Assembly (NCBI RefSeq): GCF_014653695.1
Contig: NZ_BNAR01000002.1
Coordinates: forward strand, 826,007-890,006
Length of the DNA stretch: 64,000 nucleotides
Direction: 5' to 3'
DNA from: Lentzea cavernae
GTDB taxonomy: Bacteria > Actinomycetota > Actinomycetes > Mycobacteriales > Pseudonocardiaceae
Positions 53,705 to 61,951 of the stretch are shown here, piece by piece. The notes under the pieces were generated by a model, which saw only the letters and a list, made by a program, of their open reading frames with translations, searched no databases and was not told the DNA's origin. Made by a program: the position numbers and the translations under genes. Each line of letters opens with the position of its first letter. Positions within the stretch are counted from its first letter, which is position 1.

Positions 53705-56700
53705 GTGCGCAGGTGGGAACTCGTCGCGGACGGCTCCGCGAAGTTCTGGGAGATCGAGCAGGACGGCGCGACGGTGACCGTCCGGTTCGGACGGCTGGGC
53801 ACCACCGGCCAGACCCAAACCAAGGAGCTGGCCTCCGCCGAGGCGGCCACCGCACACGTCACCAAACTGGTGTCGGAGAAGGAGAAGAAGGGCTACAGCC
53901 CACAAGGCACCGCTGGCCAGCCCCTCGCGGCCTCAGCCACCAGCGCCCCCTCAGCGGCCAACGGGTCCGCCACGCCTGCCACCCAGCAACCCGGCACCGA
54001 CCATTCCGCGAACGCCCTGTCGGGCACCACCATCGGGCAATCCGCAGCCGCACAGCCACCCGGCACCGCCCCCTCGCAGCCACCCGGCACCACCATCGGG
54101 CAACCCGCGGCCGCGCAGCCACCCGGCACCACCATCGGGCAACCCGCGGCCGCGCAGCCACCCGCCACCGCCACCGCGCAACCACCCGGCACCACCACCG
54201 CCCCCGCGGCCGCGCAGCCACCCGGCACCGCCCCCGCAGCCTCCGCACCCACGACCGCTTCACCCGGCGCCACCACGGGCCACCCCGCGAACGCCCTGCC
54301 CGACACCGGCCAGCCGTCCAGCACCGCCACCGCGCCCGCAGCCCCGGCACCCACGACCGTCCTCGACGAGGACACCTGGGTGCTGCCCAAGGCCTGGCTG
54401 CGAGACGCGGTCCGACAGCGCGGAATCACCCCGGCACCCGAGTTCACCCTCGACCCCGCCAAAGCCGACCAGGCACGCCGGCAGATCACCGAGCAGGCGG
54501 AGAAGATCGAAGGCGCCCTCACGGCCAAGTGGTCCAAGGCAGAGCTGGTGACGGCGGCCCGCGCCCACCTGGCCGGCCAGGCGAACCCCGTAGGCGCGGC
54601 GTCGATCGCGGCCATCACGAGGCCAGGCGCGCCCGCGGTGCACGCCTGGATCGCCGACCACGGCCTCGCCTTCGCCGCCGCGGCGGTCGTCAAGGTCACG
54701 AACGTCTCGTTCGCCGACCAGTGGGACCAGAAGCGCGGCAAGTGGACCGGCGTCTGCCTCCAGCCCTCCGACGGCAGGTTCCAGGTGGCGATCGGGGATC
54801 CGGAGGGCCAGATGCTCACGGTCGTCCGGTACGCGATCGCCGTCGCGGGCGAGGAGGAGCGTGCGGCCGCCGAAGCCGTGCTGGAGGAGCTCGGCAGGGA
54901 GAAGAACGAGCAGCAGGTCCGGTCCTACCTGGTGCCGGAGCGGGTGGACTGGTTCACCGAGGTCTGCGAGAAGGCCTACACGTCCAGCCGGTGGTGGATG
55001 CTGCCGAGCAGCGCCCGCGGCCTCGAGGACTTCAAGAAGGCCGACGAATCGCTCACGACCTCGGCGTTCGTGCTCTACACGGCGGTGTACGCGCTGGGTC
55101 CGGCGGTCGCGCCGCTGCTCGCGGTGGAACTCGACTCCGACAGCTACTACCAGCGGACGGGCGGTCGCAAGCAGGCGTTGAACGTGCTGGCGGCGTTGCC
55201 GACCGACGAGGCGTTCACGATCCTGCTCGACCGGCTGGACCAGAAGTACGTGCGGTCCGCCGCGGTGACCGCGATGACGGCGTTCCCCAGGAGGGCGGCG
55301 CGGTTGCTGGCCGAGCGGGTGTCGTCGAGCGAGAGCGCGCGTCGGCTGCTGCACGCCCACCTGCTCTCGAACCCGGAGATCACGGTGCCCGACGAGGTCG
55401 CCGCGGTACTCGCCGAGTCCGGCCTGGTGATCCTGCCGGACGCGAGCGCGGAGCAGTTGCCGCCGTTGCTGGCCTCGCCGCCGTGGCTGAACCGCAAGAA
55501 GGCGGTGAAGCCCGTGGTCCTGGCGGATCTCCCGGTGCCGGAACCGGCGGTCCACTGGCAGCCCGGTGAGCGCGAGGAATGGCTCGAATCCGGCGAGGGG
55601 TGGAAGCAGGACCACCACGACTGGCGCAAGCTCCTCAAGGACTACGAGGCCGGCACCGTCGGCTACTACGACAACGACCTGTTCCTCCTCGCCCCCGACG
55701 ACGAGGTGCGGCACCTGCTCGCGGACTGGCAGCCGAACTACAGCTACGGCGTCGAGGAGTGGGGCAAGAACATCGCGGCCCGGTTCGGCACCGACGCCGC
55801 GCCGGCACTGGTCCGGCAGGTCCAGTCGGCCCCGGCGACGGCCGGGCTCGTGCTGCTGCCGTTCGCCACTGTCGAGGTGGCCGTGCAGATGGCCGACTGG
55901 TTCGCCCGCACCAAGCAGCCCCGGCGCTGGGGCCTCGAATGGCTCGCGCGGCACCGCGAACAGGCCGCCCGTCTCCTCATCCCGGCGGCCGCGGGCAAGG
56001 CGGGCGTTCCCCGCCGCAACGCCGAGGCGGCGCTGCGGCACCTGCACACCACCCTCGGCGTCGACGTGCCGGCGCTCGCCCGGGAGTGCGGTGCCGAGGC
56101 CGCGATCGACCTCGTGCTGTCGGTCGACCCGGTCGACGTGCTGCCCGCGAAGCTGCCGGCGATCGGTGTGTGGGCGGACACCCGCCTGCTGCCCCAGGTC
56201 CTGCTGCTCGACCGCAAGCACGCCCTGCCCGCCCCGGTCGCCGCGCACCTGCTGATGACGGCCGCGCTGTCCAAGCCGGGCGAGCTCTACGCCGGGTTGC
56301 CGATCGTCCGCGAGGCACTCGACGGGGAGTCGCTGGCGGAGTTCGCGTGGGCGGTCTTCGAGGCGTGGCAGGAGGCCGGCGCGCCGTCGAAGGAGAGCTG
56401 GGCGCTCAGCGCGCTGGGCTGGTTCGGCAACGACTCGACGGTCCGCGCGCTGTCCCCTCTGGTGCGCAGGTGGCCGGGCGAGAGCCAGCACGCCAGGGCG
56501 GTGTCCGGTCTGGACGTCCTCGCCGACATCGGCACCGAGGTCGCCCTGTCGCACCTCAACAGCATCGCCGAGAAGGTGTCGTTCAAGGGTCTCAAGGCCA
56601 AGGCCCAGGAGAAGGTCGCCCAGATCGCGGCCGAGCTCGGCCTGTCCCGCGACCAGCTGTCGGACCGGCTGGTCCCGCGCCTGGGCCTCGACGACGCCGC

Positions 56701-57583
56701 GACCCTGACCATCGACTACGGCCAGCGGCAGTTCACCGTCGGCTTCGACGAACAGCTCAAGCCGTTCGTGCTCGACCCCGACGGCAAGCGCCGCAAGGAC
56801 CTCCCGAAGCCCGGCGCGAAAGACGACCAGGACAAGGCCCCGCTGGAGCACAAGCGGTTCACGGCGTTGAAGAAGGACGTCCGCACGATCGCGTCCGACC
56901 AGATCCAGCGGCTGGAACGCGCCATGGTCGACCAGCGCACGTGGAGCGCCGAGGAGTTCCTGACGGTCCTCGCGGCGCACCCGCTGCTGTGGCACCTGGT
57001 CCGCCGCCTGGTCTGGATCACCGACGACGGCGCGTCCTTCCGCCTGGCCGAGGACCGCACCCTCGCCGACGAGAACGACGACGAGTTCACGTTGCCCGGC
57101 GACGCCGCGGTCCGGGTGGCGCACGCGGTCGCCCTGCAGGACACGGCGGCGGCCTGGGGCGAGGTGTTCGCCGACTACGAGATCCTCCAGCCCTTCCCGC
57201 AGCTGGGCCGCCCGGTCCACCTGCTCGCCTCCGCCGAGGAGCTCCTGCCCCGGCTCAAGAAGTTCTGCACCACGCCGTACCCGATCGGCAAGATCCTCGG
57301 CCTGACCAAGAAGGGCTGGGTGCGCGGCGAGCCGCAGGACGCGGGCGTCGAGTGCTGGATCACCCGGCCGTTCCCGGACGGCGGCGCGCTGGTCGCCTCG
57401 CTCGAGCCCGGCATCGCGGTGGGCGCCATGGACGTCTTCCCCGAGGTCGCCTTCAGCGACGTGTGGTTCTCGCGCAGCGGCCACGGCACGTGGTCCGCGC
57501 CGAAGGACGCGCCCGCCACCTACGACATCGACCCGACCACCGTCTCCGAGCTCCTCTCCGAACTGGAGTCCCTGCAGTCATGA
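53705..57583 (+). CDS. WGR-DUF4132 protein 3 with Pro/Gly/Thr repeat linker
   Basis: The 1292-residue paralogue has a WGR domain (1-70: VRRWELVADGSAKFWEIEQDGATVTVRFGRLGTTGQTQTKEL) and a linker of about 145 residues (about 75-220) made largely of 13-residue units related to AQPPGTTIGQPAA. The helical body (DEDTWVLPKAWLRDAVRQRGITPAPEFTL onward) and C-terminal DUF4132 are shared with the other two. Its ATGA overlap with the AAA+ gene ties it to the yehLMPQ-like genes. Protein 3 is therefore the member most likely to be the direct partner of the ATPase. Confidence 0.88.
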   Translation: MRRWELVADGSAKFWEIEQDGATVTVRFGRLGTTGQTQTKELASAEAATAHVTKLVSEKEKKGYSPQGTAGQPLAASATSAPSAANGSATPATQQPGTDHSANALSGTTIGQSAAAQPPGTAPSQPPGTTIGQPAAAQPPGTTIGQPAAAQPPATATAQPPGTTTAPAAAQPPGTAPAASAPTTASPGATTGHPANALPDTGQPSSTATAPAAPAPTTVLDEDTWVLPKAWLRDAVRQRGITPAPEFTLDPAKADQARRQITEQAEKIEGALTAKWSKAELVTAARAHLAGQANPVGAASIAAITRPGAPAVHAWIADHGLAFAAAAVVKVTNVSFADQWDQKRGKWTGVCLQPSDGRFQVAIGDPEGQMLTVVRYAIAVAGEEERAAAEAVLEELGREKNEQQVRSYLVPERVDWFTEVCEKAYTSSRWWMLPSSARGLEDFKKADESLTTSAFVLYTAVYALGPAVAPLLAVELDSDSYYQRTGGRKQALNVLAALPTDEAFTILLDRLDQKYVRSAAVTAMTAFPRRAARLLAERVSSSESARRLLHAHLLSNPEITVPDEVAAVLAESGLVILPDASAEQLPPLLASPPWLNRKKAVKPVVLADLPVPEPAVHWQPGEREEWLESGEGWKQDHHDWRKLLKDYEAGTVGYYDNDLFLLAPDDEVRHLLADWQPNYSYGVEEWGKNIAARFGTDAAPALVRQVQSAPATAGLVLLPFATVEVAVQMADWFARTKQPRRWGLEWLARHREQAARLLIPAAAGKAGVPRRNAEAALRHLHTTLGVDVPALARECGAEAAIDLVLSVDPVDVLPAKLPAIGVWADTRLLPQVLLLDRKHALPAPVAAHLLMTAALSKPGELYAGLPIVREALDGESLAEFAWAVFEAWQEAGAPSKESWALSALGWFGNDSTVRALSPLVRRWPGESQHARAVSGLDVLADIGTEVALSHLNSIAEKVSFKGLKAKAQEKVAQIAAELGLSRDQLSDRLVPRLGLDDAATLTIDYGQRQFTVGFDEQLKPFVLDPDGKRRKDLPKPGAKDDQDKAPLEHKRFTALKKDVRTIASDQIQRLERAMVDQRTWSAEEFLTVLAAHPLLWHLVRRLVWITDDGASFRLAEDRTLADENDDEFTLPGDAAVRVAHAVALQDTAAAWGEVFADYEILQPFPQLGRPVHLLASAEELLPRLKKFCTTPYPIGKILGLTKKGWVRGEPQDAGVECWITRPFPDGGALVASLEPGIAVGAMDVFPEVAFSDVWFSRSGHGTWSAPKDAPATYDIDPTTVSELLSELESLQS
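54023..54234 (+). repeat. 39-bp (13-codon) coding repeats in WGR gene 3 linker
   Basis: A 39-base unit encoding AQPPGTTIGQPAA recurs in phase, with the best copies starting at 54076 and 54115, a partial copy at 54154 and degenerate units on both sides. The period keeps the reading frame, so linker length can vary without frameshift. Confidence 0.8.
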
Positions 57584-58650
57584 CCAGCACCCAGACGATG
57601 CAGCGCCCTCCCGCCGAGGTCCGCTACGCCGACGAGCTCGCCCGGCTCCGCGACGCCGACACCGCGCCCAAGCCGCCGGGCTGGGCGCTGAGCCTCGCCT
57701 CCGCGCGCAAGTTCGTGGTGGGCGACGAGAAGAGCGGCATCAGCAAGAAGTTCGTGGGAGATCCGTCCCTCGTGGACAGGGCGCTGGTGACGCTCGCGAC
57801 GAGCCGCGGCCTGATGCTCGTCGGTGAGCCGGGCACGGCGAAGTCGCTGCTGTCCGAGCTGATCGCGGCGGCGGTGTGCGGTGAGTCGACGCTGACCATC
57901 CAGGGCGGCGCGGCGACGACCGAGGACCAGATCAAGTACTCGTGGAACTACGCGCTGCTGGTCGCGGAGGGCCCGTCGCCGCGCTCGCTCGTGCCGGCGC
58001 CGATGCTGCGCGGCATGGCCGAGGGCAAGATCGTGCGGTTCGAGGAGATCACCCGCTGCCCGCTCGAGGTCCAGGACTGCATGCTGTCGATGCTGTCCGA
58101 CCGCGTGATGGCGATCGGTGAGCTCAACGGCCCGGACGGCATGGTGTTCGCGCAGGACGGGTTCAACGTGATCGCCACGGCGAACACGCGGGACAGGGGT
58201 GTCAACGAGATGAGCGCCGCGCTCAAGCGGCGGTTCAACTTCGAGACGGTCTTCCCGATCGCGGACTTCGACACCGAGCTCGCGCTGGTCGAGCAGGAGG
58301 CGGCGAAGCTGCTGGAGCGCTCCGGTGTGGAGCTCGCGCCGAGGCGCGACGTGCTGGAGGTGCTCGTGCGCACGTTCCGCGACCTGCGCGAGGGCAGCGA
58401 CAGGCTCACGACCGTGATGAGCACGGCCGAGGCGGTGTCGGTGGCGCACGCCGTCGGGCTGCGGGGCTGGTTCCTGCGCGGTGAGGTCGGTTCGGCCGCG
58501 GACGTCGTGGAGTGCCTGGCGGGCACGGCGGCGAAGGACAACGCGGAGGACCTGGCGCGGCTGCGGCGGTACCTGGAGCAGCACGCGGCGCGGCGCAAGG
58601 GCGCGCAGTGGCAGGAGCTGCACCGCGCCCGTCACCTGCTGCCCGGCTGA
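57580..58650 (+). CDS. MoxR-type AAA+ ATPase (YehL-like)
   Basis: The 356-residue ATPase has Walker A GEPGTAKS (82-89), a Walker B-like IVRFEEI with acidic pair Glu-Glu rather than Asp-Glu, sensor 1 IATANTRDRGVNEM and an arginine-finger region SAALKRRFNFETVFPI. MoxR ATPases act with VWA proteins as chaperones that insert metals or remodel complexes, and the VWA gene here is two genes downstream. It overlaps WGR gene 3 by 4 bases (ATGA) and the DUF5682 gene by 1 base, so the set is translated as one unit. Confidence 0.9.
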   Translation: MTSTQTMQRPPAEVRYADELARLRDADTAPKPPGWALSLASARKFVVGDEKSGISKKFVGDPSLVDRALVTLATSRGLMLVGEPGTAKSLLSELIAAAVCGESTLTIQGGAATTEDQIKYSWNYALLVAEGPSPRSLVPAPMLRGMAEGKIVRFEEITRCPLEVQDCMLSMLSDRVMAIGELNGPDGMVFAQDGFNVIATANTRDRGVNEMSAALKRRFNFETVFPIADFDTELALVEQEAAKLLERSGVELAPRRDVLEVLVRTFRDLREGSDRLTTVMSTAEAVSVAHAVGLRGWFLRGEVGSAADVVECLAGTAAKDNAEDLARLRRYLEQHAARRKGAQWQELHRARHLLPG

Positions 58651-60851
58651 TGGGGGCCGTGTTCGTCGGCGTCCGGCACCACAGTCCCGCCTGTGCCCGG
58701 CTGGTCGCCGCCACGATCGAGGAGCAACAGCCCGCGTACGTGCTCGTCGAAGGTCCCGCCGACTTCAACGAGCGCATCGACGAGCTGCTGCTGGGGCACG
58801 AGCTGCCCGTCGCGTTGTTCAGCTACTCCGACCAGCACGCGTCGTGGTCGCCGTTCTGCGACTACTCGCCGGAGTGGGTGGCGATCATCGAGGCACGCCG
58901 GTGCGGCGCCGAGGTCAGGTTCATCGACCTCCCGGCGTGGCACGAGGCGTTCCGCGACGTGAGCAACCGGTACGCCGACGCGGAGCTGCGCTACACCGAG
59001 GTCGTCGACCGGTTGTGTGTGGAGTTCTCCGTGGACAACGTCGACGTGCTGTGGGACCACCTCTTCGAGTGCGAGACCGACCCGGTCGGCATGGCCGAGT
59101 ACTTCGACCTGCTGCGCGGCACGGCGGACGCGGACGAGGGCGACTCGGCGCGCGAGGAGTACATGGCGCGCTGGGTGCGGGCGGCGGTGGCCGACGCCGG
59201 CGACAGGCCGGTCGTCGTGATCACCGGTGGCTTCCACACCGCGGCGCTCAAGGCGAAGCTCGACGGCGGCACCGAGTGGCCGGAGGTGCCCGAACGCGAA
59301 AGGGGTGCGAGCTATCTCGTGCCGTATTCGCACGCACGGCTGGACGCGTTCACCGGCTACCAGTCGGGCATGCCGTCACCCGGCTACTACCAGCAGGTCT
59401 GGGAGAACGGGGCCCAGCGCGCGGCGGACTGGCTGGTCGAGTCGGTGGCCACGCGGCTGCGCGAGCGGCAGCAACCGGTGTCGACGGCCGACCTCATCGC
59501 CGCGCACACCCAGGCCGGTGCGCTGGCCCGGTTGCGCGGTCACGAGAACCTGGCGCGCACGGACGTGCTCGACGGGCTGACCAGCGCGTTGATCTCCGAG
59601 GACCTGACGCAGCCTCCCCCGTGGACGCGGCGCGGCACGCTGCAGCCCGGCGCGCACCCGGCGTTGGCCGAGATGCTCGGGGCGTTGCGCGGCGACAAGG
59701 TCGGCAGGCTGCACCCCGGCACGCCGGCGCCGCCTCTGGTCAACGCCGTGCAGGAGCTGTTGCGAACGCACGGTCTCGACCAGGAGGGCAAGGTCGCTCT
59801 CGACCTCACGGACGCGGAAGCGCTGGGGCGCAGCAGGATCCTGCACCGCCTGCGGGTGCTGCGGATCCCCGGCTTCACGCGCACGAGCGGCCCGACCGAG
59901 GGGGCCCAGCCGCGCCTGGACGAGCAGTGGACGCTCCGGCCGGTCGAGGAACGGCTCGCGGCGTTGATCGAGGCCGCCGAGAACGGCGCCACGCTCGAGG
60001 AGGCGGCCGGGGCGGTCCTGGAACGCCGCTCGCGGCACGCCCAGCTCGAGGAACTGGCCGGGATCCTGTTCGACGCGGTGCTGTGCGGGATCTCGACGTT
60101 GTCCGGCAGGGTCAAGCAGTCGCTGAACGAGGGCGTGAAGGACACAGGTGACCTGGCGGCGCTGGGCAAGGTCCTGAGCGGAGTGCTCGGGCTGTGGCGG
60201 CACGACAGGTTGTTCGGCACCAGGAGGGACCCGCTGCTCGGCTCCGTGATCGACGTCGGCACCGCGCGCGTGCTGTGGCTGGTCGAGGGCCTGCACGGCG
60301 GACCGGCGCCGGCCGATCCGAACCGGCTCAAGGCGATGGCGGCGGCCAGGGACGCGGTGCTGCACGCGAAGTCCGCGCTGTCGCTGGACGTCGTGGACGT
60401 CACGGGCGTCGCGACGCGCGTGAGCAACGACGTGCAGGCTCCACCGGACCTGCGCGGAGCGGCACTCGGACTCGCGTGGGCGCTGGGCTCCAAGCCGGAC
60501 GTGCGCAAGGTCCGCACCATCGAGGCGCTCGGCGACTGGCTCGCCGGGTTGTTCGCGGTGGCGCGGGAGGAGGTGCTGGCGAGCCCCGACCTCGTCGGCG
60601 TGCTGGACGAGCTGGTCAGCGCGATGGACGAGGACGAGTTCCTGGTGGCGTTGCCCGCTTTGCGGCTCGCGTTCAGCTACTTCCCGCCCAGGGAGCGGGA
60701 GACCATCGCGGCGACGGTGCTCGCCCACCGCGGTGTCGAGGGCAGCACGAGGAACGTCACCCGGCTCACCGTCGACCCGGTGGCGGTGGCGGAGGCGATG
60801 GCGATCGAGAAGCGCGTGGACGCGTTGCTGGTGAAGGGCGGGCTGGCATGA
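58650..60851 (+). CDS. DUF5682 protein (YehM-like), TraB/ChaN-like N-terminus
   Basis: The 733-residue protein starts MGAVFVGVRHHSPACARLVAATIEEQQPAYVLVEGPADFNERI. It later has PVVVITGGFHTAALKAKL (about 187-204), followed by a helical C-terminal half. The first segment parallels the GxxHxS ... VxxxIxxxxPxxVxxE pattern of TraB/ChaN/EreA-fold proteins, and the second their GxxH near the domain end. It may therefore be a metal-dependent hydrolase; this is inference. It is coupled to the ATPase upstream (TGATG) and the VWA gene downstream (ATGA). Confidence 0.85.
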   Translation: MGAVFVGVRHHSPACARLVAATIEEQQPAYVLVEGPADFNERIDELLLGHELPVALFSYSDQHASWSPFCDYSPEWVAIIEARRCGAEVRFIDLPAWHEAFRDVSNRYADAELRYTEVVDRLCVEFSVDNVDVLWDHLFECETDPVGMAEYFDLLRGTADADEGDSAREEYMARWVRAAVADAGDRPVVVITGGFHTAALKAKLDGGTEWPEVPERERGASYLVPYSHARLDAFTGYQSGMPSPGYYQQVWENGAQRAADWLVESVATRLRERQQPVSTADLIAAHTQAGALARLRGHENLARTDVLDGLTSALISEDLTQPPPWTRRGTLQPGAHPALAEMLGALRGDKVGRLHPGTPAPPLVNAVQELLRTHGLDQEGKVALDLTDAEALGRSRILHRLRVLRIPGFTRTSGPTEGAQPRLDEQWTLRPVEERLAALIEAAENGATLEEAAGAVLERRSRHAQLEELAGILFDAVLCGISTLSGRVKQSLNEGVKDTGDLAALGKVLSGVLGLWRHDRLFGTRRDPLLGSVIDVGTARVLWLVEGLHGGPAPADPNRLKAMAAARDAVLHAKSALSLDVVDVTGVATRVSNDVQAPPDLRGAALGLAWALGSKPDVRKVRTIEALGDWLAGLFAVAREEVLASPDLVGVLDELVSAMDEDEFLVALPALRLAFSYFPPRERETIAATVLAHRGVEGSTRNVTRLTVDPVAVAEAMAIEKRVDALLVKGGLA

Positions 60852-61951
60852 CGGACCTGGAACGCTGGCGGCTGATCCTCGGTGAACCGGCGTCGCGCTG
60901 CACGGGAGGCCTGCAGGGCGACGCGGCCCGCCGGGACGTGGCGCTGGAGTGGCTCTACGGGCGTGATCCCGAACTGGCCGAACGTGGCGTGCGCAAGGGC
61001 GGCAGCGAGGACTCGGTGCTGCAAACTGTCGACTGGCTGGACGAGGTCCACACCCTCTTCCCGAAGGAGACGATCGAACGGCTGGAGCGCGACGCGGTCG
61101 AACGCTACGAGATCACCGACATCGTCACCGATCCCGATGTGCTGCAACGGATCGAGCCGAACCCGGCGCTGCTGCGCGCGGTGCTGCGGACCAAGCACCT
61201 GATGAACCCGGCCGTGCTCGCGATGGCGCGCAAGATCGTCGAAGCGGTCGTGAGGCAGTTGATGGAGAAGCTGAAGACGGAGGTGCGCACGGCGTTCAGC
61301 GGCACGAGGTCGCGGCGGCCGAGCATCCACAAGAACTCCCGCAACTTCGACTTCCGCTCCACGATCAAGGCGAACCTCCAGCGCTACCAGCCGGAGGAGC
61401 GCAAGCTCGCGATCGAGCACCCGAAGTTCGTCTCGCGCACCAAGCGGAACCTGGAGCAGTGGCAGGTGATCCTGCTGGTCGACCAGTCGGGGTCGATGAC
61501 CAGCTCGGTGATCCACTCGGCCGTCACGGCGGCGTGCCTGTGGGGGCTGCCAGGGCTGCGGACGCACCTCGTCGCGTTCGACACCAACGTGGTCGACCTG
61601 ACCTCGGACGTGACGGACCCGGTCGAGCTGCTGATGAAGGTGCAGCTCGGCGGCGGCACGGACATCGCCAAGGCCGTGGTGTACGGGGCCGAGCTCGTGG
61701 ACAGCCCGCGCCGGTCGATCGTCGCGATCATCAGCGACTTCTACGAGGGCGGCAGCGAGGAGCGCCTGGTCCGCACGGTCAAGGGGCTGTGCGAGCAGGG
61801 CACCCACGTGCTGTGCCTCGCGGCGCTCGACGACGAGGCGAACCCGGACTACGACAGGGCTCTGGGCCAGCGCCTCGCGAACGTCGGCGCCCACGTCGGC
61901 GCGATGACCCCCGGCCAGCTCGCGGAATTCGTTGCGGAGAAGCTCAAGTGA
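60848..61951 (+). CDS. VWA-domain protein (YehP-like)
   Basis: The 367-residue protein has a helical N-terminal region (1-200) and a C-terminal von Willebrand A domain with an intact MIDAS: DQSGSM (212-217), the Thr of GGGTDIAKAV and the Asp of IISDFYEGG. MIDAS-containing VWA proteins pair with MoxR ATPases as substrate or metal-delivering adaptors. The 4-base overlaps on both sides (ATGA before, GTGA after) fix it in the operon. Confidence 0.9.
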   Translation: MTDLERWRLILGEPASRCTGGLQGDAARRDVALEWLYGRDPELAERGVRKGGSEDSVLQTVDWLDEVHTLFPKETIERLERDAVERYEITDIVTDPDVLQRIEPNPALLRAVLRTKHLMNPAVLAMARKIVEAVVRQLMEKLKTEVRTAFSGTRSRRPSIHKNSRNFDFRSTIKANLQRYQPEERKLAIEHPKFVSRTKRNLEQWQVILLVDQSGSMTSSVIHSAVTAACLWGLPGLRTHLVAFDTNVVDLTSDVTDPVELLMKVQLGGGTDIAKAVVYGAELVDSPRRSIVAIISDFYEGGSEERLVRTVKGLCEQGTHVLCLAALDDEANPDYDRALGQRLANVGAHVGAMTPGQLAEFVAEKLK

